This document shows, piece after piece, positions 19,356 to 30,728 of a stretch of DNA of 64,000 nucleotides. Both the position numbers and the translations under genes were made by a program. This stretch comes from Thermoplasmatota archaeon (GTDB taxonomy: Archaea; Thermoplasmatota; E2; DHVEG-1; B18-G2): the NCBI GenBank assembly GCA_029259115.1, contig JAPDJO010000076.1, positions 1 through 64,000 on the forward strand, read 5' to 3'. Each line of letters starts with the position of its first letter. Within the stretch, counting starts at the first letter, position 1. The notes beneath the pieces are model-generated. The model made no database searches. It worked only from the letters and a program-made list of their open reading frames with translations, and was not told the DNA's origin.

Positions 19356-20744
19356 TCAGACAAACAGAAGAGTCACATTGTCCCAAACAGAATTCCCATA
19401 TTTATCGTATGCCTTCGCCTCTATTCTATGTTCCCCCTTTAAATTCTTTTTAATTTTCCACTCGAACGGAGCAGAGGTAGCTGTATGCTCTAAGTTGCCA
19501 TCAAGATAAAATTCCACCTTTTTACCCCCCTCTACGTATGCTACTACTGTTATATCTCCAATAATAACCGTCTTACCGATTCTCGCTAAAATCCTTTCTA
19601 AAAGTTTCCCTGTTTTGATCTCTTTGTCATTTACATACAGCCTGTAAATCATTTTGCCTTGAGGTTTTGTTATAAAGACCATCAATTCGTTACATGGAGG
19701 AAGATCCTCATCTGGAACTTTTGCTAGCCATGCCACAACTCTTCTGTGAATCCACCAATTTTTACTCATGTTCAATGTTGTACCATTATACCAAGCGTAT
19801 ACTATTCTTGGAATGCCCAGGGTATTTCTTCCAAAGAACTCTTTTATGGTCCCATTTACCATTACAGGAATCTCAGGATGGGATGAAAGCAGAACAATTC
19901 TCCCACTATTGTTATATGTTGTTGCGATACCTGCAAATTGCCCTTTGATATCAGTCTTTATCACCCTATCCTTTATCCATCCTATCAAAGCTTTCTTCCA
20001 GAAATGTATAGGTTTAGTTTCCATTAGCTCCTCATTGTATATCAGAAGAGGTGTAATTTTACCTAATCTAGAGTCATTAGAATCTGCTATATACATTCCC
20101 GCGCCGCCGCCGTAAGAGATGTTAAATACATCCTTCTCAAAAGGTAGAAAAATTGGATTGTTAACTTCTCTATTTATTCTAACTTCTATTGGTATTTGAC
20201 CGAATCTTGGACTTACCCACTCAGACTCTTTCAACAAATATTGCAACTCCCCATCAAAGTCATCATTTAGATATATGTTAGCTATTCTGAGCACGCCTTT
20301 GTTCACCTCTTTTTCGAACCAATTATCGGGATTCTCATAACCCTGAGATGCCAAGAATGCTCCTGCACACACGCCATAAAAACCTTTTCCATCTGATAGG
20401 AATCTTTTAATAGCTTTCCTAAAATTTGGATTTTTCCCATCTTTGAGATATGATCTGTAGTTTGCTCCAGCGATAAAGACATCGTAATCCTTTAAAATGG
20501 AATAAAAGCCCTTAGATCTTACTTCTTCATAACTCAACTCGTGCACCTCGAATCTGTATGACTTGTTATGAATTCTCCAAGCATAATTTAGAGACAGTTT
20601 GAGAGATTCATCCGAACCCGTTCCTTTAGGGTAAATAGCAACCTTTATTATTCTCTCATTGAGATTTCCTGTGGAACTATGGACTATCAGTGTGGAGAAG
20701 ACGAAAGAGACGGCAATCAATAGAGATATTATCCTGATCCACAT
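19356..20744 (-). CDS. Secreted class-I GATase-like / BPL_N-like protein with C-terminal Ig-like domain
   Basis: Signal peptide from MWIRIISLL; KDYDVFIAGANYRSYL, nucleophile-elbow-like FYGVCAGAFLAS, GRIVLLSSHPEIP; C-terminal VEFYLDGNLEHTATSAPFEWKIKKNLKGEHRIEAKAYDKYGNSVWDNVTL. Confidence 0.65.
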   Translation of the reverse strand: MWIRIISLLIAVSFVFSTLIVHSSTGNLNERIIKVAIYPKGTGSDESLKLSLNYAWRIHNKSYRFEVHELSYEEVRSKGFYSILKDYDVFIAGANYRSYLKDGKNPNFRKAIKRFLSDGKGFYGVCAGAFLASQGYENPDNWFEKEVNKGVLRIANIYLNDDFDGELQYLLKESEWVSPRFGQIPIEVRINREVNNPIFLPFEKDVFNISYGGGAGMYIADSNDSRLGKITPLLIYNEELMETKPIHFWKKALIGWIKDRVIKTDIKGQFAGIATTYNNSGRIVLLSSHPEIPVMVNGTIKEFFGRNTLGIPRIVYAWYNGTTLNMSKNWWIHRRVVAWLAKVPDEDLPPCNELMVFITKPQGKMIYRLYVNDKEIKTGKLLERILARIGKTVIIGDITVVAYVEGGKKVEFYLDGNLEHTATSAPFEWKIKKNLKGEHRIEAKAYDKYGNSVWDNVTLLFV

Positions 20745-20819
20745 ATCACTAATAATTTCTACTTGATTAAATATATATTTTATCATACAATTACTTTCAC
20801 AAGAGTTAAAACAAAAGAT

Positions 20820-20829
20820 TTTTATATAA
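20820..20829 (+). promoter_or_regulatory. Putative TATA box of peptide C
   Basis: ttttatataa tract about 30 nt before ATG 20858, followed by ggtgat RBS-like sequence. Confidence 0.45.
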
Positions 20830-20857
20830 TAAAAACCAATATAAATTTGGTGATCTA

Positions 20858-21295
20858 ATGAATGTAAGACTTGCAGTAACTGGGATGGTGATGATTTCCC
20901 TGATAATCTTTGCAGGTCTAGGAGTAGCAATGACCAAATCCAAAACAGAAGAAAAAGTTTCACCATTATATAAGATCAGAACACTTCAGTCAATAAAAGA
21001 AAAAGTCAGCACACTGAAAGCATCCTACTTAAGTAACAGAATCTTTGTTTGGTCACTGCTGAAATATTTACTTGAAAGATATAAGGAAAACCATCAAGAA
21101 TTTTCTACCGTGTGTTCCATATGTAAGACAAGAGGCTGCAGACTATCCCTACCACTGGATGATGGGAGAGAGGATCTATCAACGAGAGAATATTTCTGTA
21201 AAACATATGTAAAGTGCAAACCGCCAGTAGGCTTGCAGAACCATCAGATGATTTCTAGAGTAATAGCACCTTCATACTGCATAAAGTGCCTATAA
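20858..21295 (+). CDS. Small secreted peptide, PLFxIR family, paralog C
   Basis: Signal peptide, EEKVSPLYKIRTLQSI, ASYLSNRIFVWSLLKYLLE, Cys-rich tail ending MISRVIAPSYCIKCL. Confidence 0.75.
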   Translation: MNVRLAVTGMVMISLIIFAGLGVAMTKSKTEEKVSPLYKIRTLQSIKEKVSTLKASYLSNRIFVWSLLKYLLERYKENHQEFSTVCSICKTRGCRLSLPLDDGREDLSTREYFCKTYVKCKPPVGLQNHQMISRVIAPSYCIKCL

Positions 21296-21371
21296 TTTAA
21301 TCAGGAGCAATTTCCTTACCTCTTTTGATCATCTCTTCAATTTGTGAATCATTTTATAAAATCAAATAGAA

Positions 21372-21381
21372 ATTTTTATAG
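21372..21381 (+). promoter_or_regulatory. Putative TATA box of peptide D
   Basis: aatttttata tract; the upstream region resembles that of peptide C. Confidence 0.45.
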
Positions 21382-21413
21382 TACCAAAAACAAATATCAA
21401 ACTGGTGAGAACA

Positions 21414-21809
21414 ATGGATATGAAGTCTATAATTCTTGTGTCTATAATAATGGTATCCTTTCTATTTGCCAGCCTAGCAAATGCCTTCTCAACAGAACGC
21501 ACAGAGAAGAAAGTCTCACCCCTATTCAAAATCAGAACCCTACAATCTATAGAGGATAAGACTATCAATCTAAAGGTAGACCACCTAAAGGAAAGGATTT
21601 TCATTTGGTCACTACTGAAGTTCCTAATCGAGAACAGAGGAGAAGGGCGAATTTTAGAAGGATTCACTGTTACTTGGATATGCACATACAACTGTAAATC
21701 TGTATATACTCCTGTATGTCCAGGAATAACAAGGCATTCACAAATTCAACAACCTCTCATTTCCAGGGTTGCGACGACCCCATCATACTGTATAAAGTGT
21801 CCATCTTGA
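21414..21809 (+). CDS. Small secreted peptide, PLFxIR family, paralog D
   Basis: Signal peptide, EKKVSPLFKIRTLQSIEDK, VDHLKERIFIWSLLKFLIE, tail CTYNCKSVYTPVCPG...LISRVATTPSYCIKCPS; start placed at ATG 21414 after ggtgag (GTG 21405 possible). Confidence 0.75.
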   Translation: MDMKSIILVSIIMVSFLFASLANAFSTERTEKKVSPLFKIRTLQSIEDKTINLKVDHLKERIFIWSLLKFLIENRGEGRILEGFTVTWICTYNCKSVYTPVCPGITRHSQIQQPLISRVATTPSYCIKCPS

Positions 21810-21867
21810 CAGAATTAAAACCTCTATTACCAGTCGCAATCTTTTAGATTAGAGAATCCATAAATGA

Positions 21868-22809
21868 ATGGTGTACGAACCAGAGAACAATCCAAAATAT
21901 ACCTTTATGGAAAAGAACCCTTCCTTTTATAGTAGATACTTGAACATAGATAACAGTGAGGCATTCTTCAATTACATGCTAAAACCGATAAAACCCTCTG
22001 TGAGAATAAATACTCTGAAAGCAGATATGGATGAGGTTGTCGAGAGACTAAGTGAAGATTTTGAACTTGATAATATAAAATGGTGCAAAGAAGGATTTTA
22101 CATAAATACAAACAATTTTGGAGGCATAATCGAGCATAGACTCGGCATAATATTCCCTCAAGAAGCAGCATCCATGATTCCAGCAAATTTAATGGAGCTA
22201 AGATCAAAGATGAAGGTTTTAGATTTATGTGCTGCGCCAGGCGCAAAGACTACGCAGATAGCTCAGTACATGGAAAATGAGGGATGTGTAATAGCAAACG
22301 ATCCAAATGCAAGAAGGATAAATATACTCATATCCAATCTCCAGAGATGCGGAGTTTTGATAACTAGGGTGACAAAGAAAGATGGTAGATACTTTTCCAG
22401 ATATGAGGAAAGATTCGATGCAGTTCTTGTCGATGCCCCTTGTAGCAATGTTGGAATGATAAGAAAGAACTTCAAGTATCTGAAGTTTTGGAGAGAGAAG
22501 GAAATAGGATATCTATCGAATTTGCAAAAATCTTTGATCTTGGCTGGATACAGGGCTTTGAAACCTGGAGGAATCTTGATCTATTCAACCTGCACTCTGG
22601 ATCCGTTGGAAAACGAAGAAGTCGTAAATCACTTGTTGGTGAATACTGATGCTGATATAGAGAGTATAGATCTCCCTATCAACAGAAGAGAACCTTTTCT
22701 CAAGTTTGAAGATAAAATTTATACGAGTGAGGTTAAAAGATGTTTGAGAATACATCCGCAGGATAATGATACAGAAGGCTTCTTTGTTGCAAAGATAAGA
22801 AAACCCTAG
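21868..22809 (+). CDS. RNA cytosine-C5 methyltransferase, NOL1/NOP2/Sun family
   Basis: LDLCAAPGAKTTQIAQ, VLVDAPCSNVGMIRKN, LKPGGILIYSTCTLDPLENEEVV. Confidence 0.92.
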   Translation: MVYEPENNPKYTFMEKNPSFYSRYLNIDNSEAFFNYMLKPIKPSVRINTLKADMDEVVERLSEDFELDNIKWCKEGFYINTNNFGGIIEHRLGIIFPQEAASMIPANLMELRSKMKVLDLCAAPGAKTTQIAQYMENEGCVIANDPNARRINILISNLQRCGVLITRVTKKDGRYFSRYEERFDAVLVDAPCSNVGMIRKNFKYLKFWREKEIGYLSNLQKSLILAGYRALKPGGILIYSTCTLDPLENEEVVNHLLVNTDADIESIDLPINRREPFLKFEDKIYTSEVKRCLRIHPQDNDTEGFFVAKIRKP

Positions 22810-22817
22810 GTGATAAG

Positions 22818-23261
22818 ATGAGCGAAACAAAGGAGAAGATAATGAAGTATCTAAGGGAGCAGTATGGTGTCGAAAATATAGACTTTGAAATTAAGGAAAA
22901 GGAGAATAAAAAGCTCTATGCCTTTAAGAAATGCGAGGATATAGATATTGAAGAGCATAGGCATTTCAATGGTTTGTACTTCGGTAGACTCTGTAAAGAT
23001 GGGTTAAGATTGTCTATAGAAGGTTCTTTCCTTATAGGAAGAATAGCGAAATATGGTGTAATTGATCTAAATAGAGAGGAAGCAGAGAGATGGTTATCTG
23101 GTGAAAATCTAAAAAGGAAGGAAAAAGGATACGTTATATTGAGATGGAGATCTTATTATCTGGGTTGTGGAAAAGGAGATGGAAAGATGATTAAGAATTT
23201 TGTACCAAAAGAGAGGAGGTTGACCCATGGAGATAAAAGAGTTTCAAAGAAAGATGCATGA
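22818..23261 (+). CDS. Small PUA-like RNA-binding protein (NOL1/NOP2/fmu-associated)
   Basis: FNGLYFGRLCKDGLRLSIEGSFLIGRIAKYGVIDLNREEAERWLSGENL ... GYVILRWRSYYLGCGKGDGKMIKNFVPKERRL, next to the methyltransferase. Confidence 0.6.
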   Translation: MSETKEKIMKYLREQYGVENIDFEIKEKENKKLYAFKKCEDIDIEEHRHFNGLYFGRLCKDGLRLSIEGSFLIGRIAKYGVIDLNREEAERWLSGENLKRKEKGYVILRWRSYYLGCGKGDGKMIKNFVPKERRLTHGDKRVSKKDA

Positions 23262-23523
23262 GATTTATGGGGAAAGAGACAAAAAGAGAGGAATAGAGAA
23301 GACATACATGTGGGTAATAGAGGAAATAGGAGAGCTTGCTAGAGCGATAAGGAAATCGAATAGAGGAGAAATCGAGAACGAGTTTGCAGATGTCGTAGCC
23401 TGGATATTTTCTCTTGCAAATCTCCTTGAAATAGATATCGAGGATACACTCAAGAAATACGCTGCTGTCTGTCCAAAATGCAAGAAAAACCCATGCGGAT
23501 GTGAGGAGGGTTGGAAGAGTTAA
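23227..23523 (+). CDS. MazG-like nucleotide pyrophosphohydrolase with Cys-rich C-terminal tail
   Basis: [42 protein letters not shown]; tail [15 protein letters not shown]. Confidence 0.85.
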   Translation: MEIKEFQRKMHEIYGERDKKRGIEKTYMWVIEEIGELARAIRKSNRGEIENEFADVVAWIFSLANLLEIDIEDTLKKYAAVCPKCKKNPCGCEEGWKS

Positions 23524-25931
23524 CTTTCCAATCTAGCTACACACACTATTTTGTCACCTTCTTTCAATCTCATTATCCTCACGCCAGCCGTATTTCTTCC
23601 CTGCCTCCTAATATCTTTTACTCTCATCCTTGATATCATTCCAGTCCTACTCAGGACCATTATTTCATCTTCTTCTTCGACAGATTTGGCAAATACAACT
23701 CTTCCATTCCTTTCATTCGTTATTATCGTCCTTACACCTTTGCTGCCTCTATGTGTTTTTCTGTAATCTTTTAATGCTGTTCTCTTCCCAAAGCCATTCT
23801 CTGTTATCGTTAGTATATCTTTATCATCTCTCGTTACATCTAAAGAGACAACCTCATCTCCTTCACTTAATCTTATACCTATAACTCCCATCGCATTTCT
23901 ACCCATAGGTCTTATCTCTTTTTCACTGAACCAGCTGGCTTGACCGTTTTTGCTGGCTATGAAAACATCATCACTCCCGCTTGATAGAATTACATCGACC
24001 AATTCATCCTCTCTAAGATCTATTGCTATTATACCATTCGATCTGATGTTTTTGAACAAATCAACCTTACATCTTTTTACTATCCCCTCCTTAGTCGCAA
24101 ATATCAGGTATCCTTCTTTTTCAAAGGATCTGAGAGGTATGGCTGTTATAACTTTCTCATCTTGATCAAGTTTCGGGAGGAGATTGATTATGGCTTTGCC
24201 CTTTGCTCTTCTCCCCCCTTCTGGAATTTCATAGCATTTTAGTCTGTACACTTTACCAAGATTTGTGAAAAATAGAATATAGTCATGGGTTGATGCCACA
24301 AACGATAGTTTAAGAAAGTCATCTTCCTTGGTTTCCATGCCTATTAGACCTACACCTCCCCTCCTCTGTGTCCTATACGCATCTATGGGCATCCTCTTGA
24401 TGTAACCTTGATGAGTAAATGTTACTATGACATCTTCTTCCTGAATAAGATCTTCTATCTTGAGTTCGCCTTCTTCCTCAACGATTTCTGTCCTTCTTTC
24501 ATCTCCAAATTTTTCTTTAATCTCTATGAGTTCTCTCTTTATCTCTTCGAGTATGTTTTTCTTATCACTCAAAAGCCAGTTCAATCTCTCAATCTCTTCC
24601 TTTGTACATTTATACTCTTCTTCTACATTCCTTCTTTCCATTCCTGTTAATCTTTGCAATCTCATATCGAGGATAGCCTTTGCCTGAATCTCAGATAAGG
24701 AAAATCTTTTCATTAGATTGTTTCTAGCTTCGTCTACACTTTCGCTCTTCTTTATTATGTCTATAACCTCATCTATGTTATCCAAAGCTATGAGGAAACC
24801 TTCAAGGATATGCAATCTCTCTTTAGCTTTTCTTAACAGGTATTTTGCTTTTCTTGTTATAACATCTACCCTATGTCTTACAAATGCCTGAATCATCTCT
24901 TTCAGGGAGAGAATTCTGGGTTCTCCATCGACTATTGCTAGATTCAGTATTCCAAAAGTTACTTGAAGCTGTGTATGCTGAAATAGCTGATTTAAGATAA
25001 TATCTGGTATGACATCCCTTCTTAGCTCTATAACGACTCTTAACCCTTCTCTATCACTCTCATCTCTTAGATCAGTTATCCCGTCTATCTTTCCATTTTT
25101 AACAAGATCGGCTATATGTTTCAGAAGATCAGATTTGTTAACCTGATAAGGTATCTCTGTTATGACTATCCTTTTCCTCTCTTCTCCCTCTATACTAACC
25201 TTTCCTCTAACTCTTATAAGCCCTCTTCCTGTTTCATATGCTTGCTTTATTCCGCTCTTACCACATATTACTCCACCAGTTGGGAAATCGGGTCCCCTTA
25301 TTATCTTCATGAGCTCATCTGTTTTTATCCTTGGATTATCAATAACAGCTATTATACCATCAACTATCTCACTCAGGTTGTGGGGAGGTATATTTGTAGC
25401 CATTCCTACAGCTATACCAGATGAACCATTCACCAGAAGATTTGGAAATTTTGCAGGTAAAACCTCGGGTTCTTTCAAGGTTCCATCAAAATTATCTCTC
25501 CAATCAACCGTATCCTTATCTATATCTTCTATCATCATCTCTGCAATCTCGTTTAATCTCACTTCTGTGTATCTCATCGCCGCAGGAGCGTCGCCATCAA
25601 CACTTCCAAAGTTACCCTGTCCATCTATCAGAGGATATCTGAGAGAAAAATCCTGAGCCATTCTTACTAAAGCGTCATAAACAGCTTGATCTCCATGAGG
25701 ATGATACTTTCCAAGAACTTCTCCAACAACTCTTGCGGATTTTTTAAAAGGTTTATCGTGATGTAGCCCCATTTCACTCATTGCATAGAGAATTCTTCTA
25801 TGTACAGGCTTAAGACCGTCTCTGACATCTGGTAAGGCTCTACTCATTATGACACTCATTGAGTAATCGATAAAGCACCTCTTCATCTCGTTCTCTATTG
25901 TTCTAACGATGACATCTCCTATATTTTCCAT
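23520..25931 (-). CDS. gyrA: DNA gyrase subunit A
   Basis: [70 protein letters not shown]-terminal beta-pinwheel repeats. Confidence 0.97.
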   Translation of the reverse strand: MENIGDVIVRTIENEMKRCFIDYSMSVIMSRALPDVRDGLKPVHRRILYAMSEMGLHHDKPFKKSARVVGEVLGKYHPHGDQAVYDALVRMAQDFSLRYPLIDGQGNFGSVDGDAPAAMRYTEVRLNEIAEMMIEDIDKDTVDWRDNFDGTLKEPEVLPAKFPNLLVNGSSGIAVGMATNIPPHNLSEIVDGIIAVIDNPRIKTDELMKIIRGPDFPTGGVICGKSGIKQAYETGRGLIRVRGKVSIEGEERKRIVITEIPYQVNKSDLLKHIADLVKNGKIDGITDLRDESDREGLRVVIELRRDVIPDIILNQLFQHTQLQVTFGILNLAIVDGEPRILSLKEMIQAFVRHRVDVITRKAKYLLRKAKERLHILEGFLIALDNIDEVIDIIKKSESVDEARNNLMKRFSLSEIQAKAILDMRLQRLTGMERRNVEEEYKCTKEEIERLNWLLSDKKNILEEIKRELIEIKEKFGDERRTEIVEEEGELKIEDLIQEEDVIVTFTHQGYIKRMPIDAYRTQRRGGVGLIGMETKEDDFLKLSFVASTHDYILFFTNLGKVYRLKCYEIPEGGRRAKGKAIINLLPKLDQDEKVITAIPLRSFEKEGYLIFATKEGIVKRCKVDLFKNIRSNGIIAIDLREDELVDVILSSGSDDVFIASKNGQASWFSEKEIRPMGRNAMGVIGIRLSEGDEVVSLDVTRDDKDILTITENGFGKRTALKDYRKTHRGSKGVRTIITNERNGRVVFAKSVEEEDEIMVLSRTGMISRMRVKDIRRQGRNTAGVRIMRLKEGDKIVCVARLES

Positions 25932-25939
25932 AAGATCAC

Positions 25940-27877
<1,938 letters not shown>

Positions 27878-28004
27878 CTACACCTTTACATCCCATCGGG
27901 AGATAAAACCCATATAAGGTATTTACTAATAAATGTTCTCCTTATATAGTATCTAGCTAGAAAGATTAAAGATTGCAGAAACCTTTTTGATTTTAGGTAT
28001 ACGG

Positions 28005-29222
28005 ATGTTGATAAACGCAGATCTCCACATACACTCCAGATTCTCCGGAGCAACAAGCAGCTCGATGACAATAAAAAGACTAGCAGAGTCAGCTCCCAAA
28101 AAGGGGATAGATGTTCTTGCTACTGGAGACTGCTTGCATAGGGAATGGCAAAAAGAAATCAGAGAGTGCAAAAAGATAGATGATGGAACATTTGAGATGG
28201 GAAAGACAAGATTCATATTAAGCACAGAGGTTGAGGATAAAAACAGGGTGCATCACCTCCTTTATTTTCCATCATTTTCCCAAGTTGAAGAATTTAGGAA
28301 GAGAATAGAAAAGTTTTCCAACAATTTAGATGCGGATGGTAGACCAAAGTTAAAAATCGATGGAGAAGAGATTGCACAGATAGCAAAAGATCTGGATGTA
28401 CTGATAGGGCCAGCACATGCTTTCACTCCATGGACAGCGATATACGCTTATCATAACTCCTTGAAAGATTGCTATAGAGACCTTTCAGAATATGTTTCTT
28501 TCCTAGAACTAGGATTGAGTGCAGATTCAGACTATGCTGACAGGATATCTGAACTTCATAGACTGACGTTTCTGACAAATTCAGATTCTCATAGTCCACA
28601 TCCAGTGAGATTGGCTAGAGAATTCAATAGGATGGAGGTTAGCGATGTGACATTCGACGAGATAAGAAAAGCCATACTGAGATTGGGAGGAAATAAGGTG
28701 ATTCTCAACGTTGGCCTTCCTCCTCAGGAAGGAAAATACAATGAAACAGCCTGCATAAAGTGTTACAGACATTACACATTAGAAGAAGCAATAAGTAGGA
28801 GATGGAAGTGCGTATGCGGGGGAAGGATAAAGAAAGGGGTAAAGGACAGGGTTAGAGAACTAGCAGATCTAGATGAGCCTAAACATCCAAATCATAGACC
28901 ACCTTATCTCCATATAATTCCTCTTTCTGAGATCATAGCAAAGGCCATAGGACAAAGTAGTGTATTTACAAAAAAGGTTAGTGATATATGGGAGAGTCTT
29001 GTATCGGAGTTTGGTAGCGAAGTAAGAATACTCGTAGATGCTGATATAAGGGAGATAGCAAAATATAGTAATCTTGCGGTTGCAGAGGCTATAAAGCTAT
29101 TTAGAGAAGGAAAAGTGAAGATAATTCCCGGTGGCGGCGGCAGGTATGGTGTAATAGAACTCTCTCCTTCAGATTCAGACCCTATAACTTTTAATCAGCA
29201 GAAAAGTTTACTTGACTTCTAA
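28005..29222 (+). CDS. PHP-domain protein, endonuclease Q (EndoQ/TIGR00375)-like
   Basis: INADLHIHSRFSGATS...IDVLATGDCLHREW, LIGPAHAFTPW, SDSHSPHPVRLAREFN, zinc-ribbon-like CIKCYRHYTLEEAISRRWKCVCGG. Confidence 0.85.
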   Translation: MLINADLHIHSRFSGATSSSMTIKRLAESAPKKGIDVLATGDCLHREWQKEIRECKKIDDGTFEMGKTRFILSTEVEDKNRVHHLLYFPSFSQVEEFRKRIEKFSNNLDADGRPKLKIDGEEIAQIAKDLDVLIGPAHAFTPWTAIYAYHNSLKDCYRDLSEYVSFLELGLSADSDYADRISELHRLTFLTNSDSHSPHPVRLAREFNRMEVSDVTFDEIRKAILRLGGNKVILNVGLPPQEGKYNETACIKCYRHYTLEEAISRRWKCVCGGRIKKGVKDRVRELADLDEPKHPNHRPPYLHIIPLSEIIAKAIGQSSVFTKKVSDIWESLVSEFGSEVRILVDADIREIAKYSNLAVAEAIKLFREGKVKIIPGGGGRYGVIELSPSDSDPITFNQQKSLLDF

Positions 29223-29223
29223 G

Positions 29224-29688
29224 ATGAGGATATCGAAATTGAGAGAGGAGGACTTCAGGAAAAGGCTCGGAGAAATCATAGATGTGTATCTCGACGGATA
29301 TGCAGATGTGAAAGAGTATGCTTACCATAAAAGAAGAGATGTAAAGAATTATGTTAAATGGCTTTATAGATGCGATCCAGATGCATTTATTGTTGCCTTT
29401 GAAGAGGACAGCATTATAGGATTCGTAGCCGGAGCTAAAAACTGGTGGGATAGAGTTTATGGAGATATAGGAGAGATTCATGAGTTAGTCGTCAAAAGAG
29501 ATTCTCGAGGTAAGGGTGTAGGAAAGAAAATCCTCGAAGAGGAGATAAGACTCCTGGAAGAGAAAAACAAAATCATCGGGTTGTGGGTTGGGGAGAAGAA
29601 TTACAGAGCTATAAAATTCTACGAAAGGTTTGGATTTGAAACAGTTGGAAAGGTGGGTGTATGGCTGAGAATGATAAGAAAAAGTTAG
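29224..29688 (+). CDS. GNAT-family N-acetyltransferase
   Basis: IGEIHELVVKRDSRGKGVGKKILEEEIRLL...WVGEKNYRAIKFYERFGFETVG. Confidence 0.9.
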   Translation: MRISKLREEDFRKRLGEIIDVYLDGYADVKEYAYHKRRDVKNYVKWLYRCDPDAFIVAFEEDSIIGFVAGAKNWWDRVYGDIGEIHELVVKRDSRGKGVGKKILEEEIRLLEEKNKIIGLWVGEKNYRAIKFYERFGFETVGKVGVWLRMIRKS

Positions 29689-30728
29689 AAGAGATTTTAA
29701 AGAAACTGATATCGATAAAAAGCAAGACCGGAGAAGAAAATAAGATAATAGATTTCCTAGAGGATTACCTAACAGATATAGGATTAGAAGTTGAAAGAGA
29801 ACGTATAGATCACAGGGAGAACATCTTCGCTTACCGAGGAAAGCCAAAATATCTCATAGCCACTCATGTCGATACAGTACCAGCATGGGGATTCAGGAAA
29901 GCTTTTTCTCCTAAAACACTCAAAGGAAAAGTTTATGGTAGAGGAGCTGTAGATACAAAGGGGCAGATATCACCTTTACTTCTAGCCTTAGAAAAGACAA
30001 AGGAATCATGCGCGATAGCCTTTTTTGTTGATGAGGAGAAAGATGCTAAAGGCTCAGAGAAATTTAATCCAAAATTCAAATTTGATGGAGCTTTGATTCT
30101 AGAACCAACAAATTTCAAGATATCTACCATGCAAGCCGGAAGCATAGAGATTTATTTAGAGGTTAGAGGAACAAGCTCGCATGGTGCTGTACCAAGGAAA
30201 GGAAGGAGTGCTATAGATAATTTCATAGAAATCTATAGGAAATTGAAATGCCTGGATCACATAAAGAACAGACCAAAATTTTTCAGAGATTCTGGAGTAA
30301 ATCTTGGGTGGATAAGAGGAGGAGTTGACTGTCAGATTGTTCCTAAAGTTTGTAGAGGGGAGATCGATATACCTATCTTTCCAGATGATGATATGGAGAA
30401 GATTAAGAGAGAAATCGAGGATATAGTCAAAAGGCATGATGCGAAAATGGAGATAAAGACATTTGATAAACCATTCAAGATTTCAAAGAGCGAAAAGATT
30501 GTTAAATTCCTTGAGAAATCAATAAGAGGAATAAAAAGAGTAGAGTATTCTGGTATGCCAGCATGGACTGATGCTGCAAACTTGATAGAGAAAAGCATTC
30601 CGTCGGTTGTTTTTGGTGCTGGAGATCTATCTTTAGCTCACACTGAGAGAGAGAACATAAGAATCAAGGATATGGTAGATTTATACATGATATTGAAGAG
30701 ATTTATAGAACTATCAGAGAAATACTAG
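29661..30728 (+). CDS. M20-family metallopeptidase (LysK/ArgE/DapE-like)
   Basis: YLIATHVDTVPAW, GRGAVDTKGQISPLLLAL, FFVDEEKDAKGSEKF, GTSSHGAVPRKGRSAID. Confidence 0.85.
   Translation: MAENDKKKLEEILKKLISIKSKTGEENKIIDFLEDYLTDIGLEVERERIDHRENIFAYRGKPKYLIATHVDTVPAWGFRKAFSPKTLKGKVYGRGAVDTKGQISPLLLALEKTKESCAIAFFVDEEKDAKGSEKFNPKFKFDGALILEPTNFKISTMQAGSIEIYLEVRGTSSHGAVPRKGRSAIDNFIEIYRKLKCLDHIKNRPKFFRDSGVNLGWIRGGVDCQIVPKVCRGEIDIPIFPDDDMEKIKREIEDIVKRHDAKMEIKTFDKPFKISKSEKIVKFLEKSIRGIKRVEYSGMPAWTDAANLIEKSIPSVVFGAGDLSLAHTERENIRIKDMVDLYMILKRFIELSEKY

Noticed and set aside
19694-20115. Plus-strand ORFs 19694-19948 and 19768-20115
   Set aside because: Antisense to the GATase-like protein; no conserved motifs
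21362-21691. 109-aa minus-strand ORF over peptide D
   Set aside because: Antisense to peptide D, which has paralog support
21868-23261. Methyltransferase and PUA-like genes as peptide-modifying enzymes for peptides C/D
   Set aside because: Motifs fit NOL1/NOP2/Sun RNA methyltransferases; adjacency to the peptides is probably incidental
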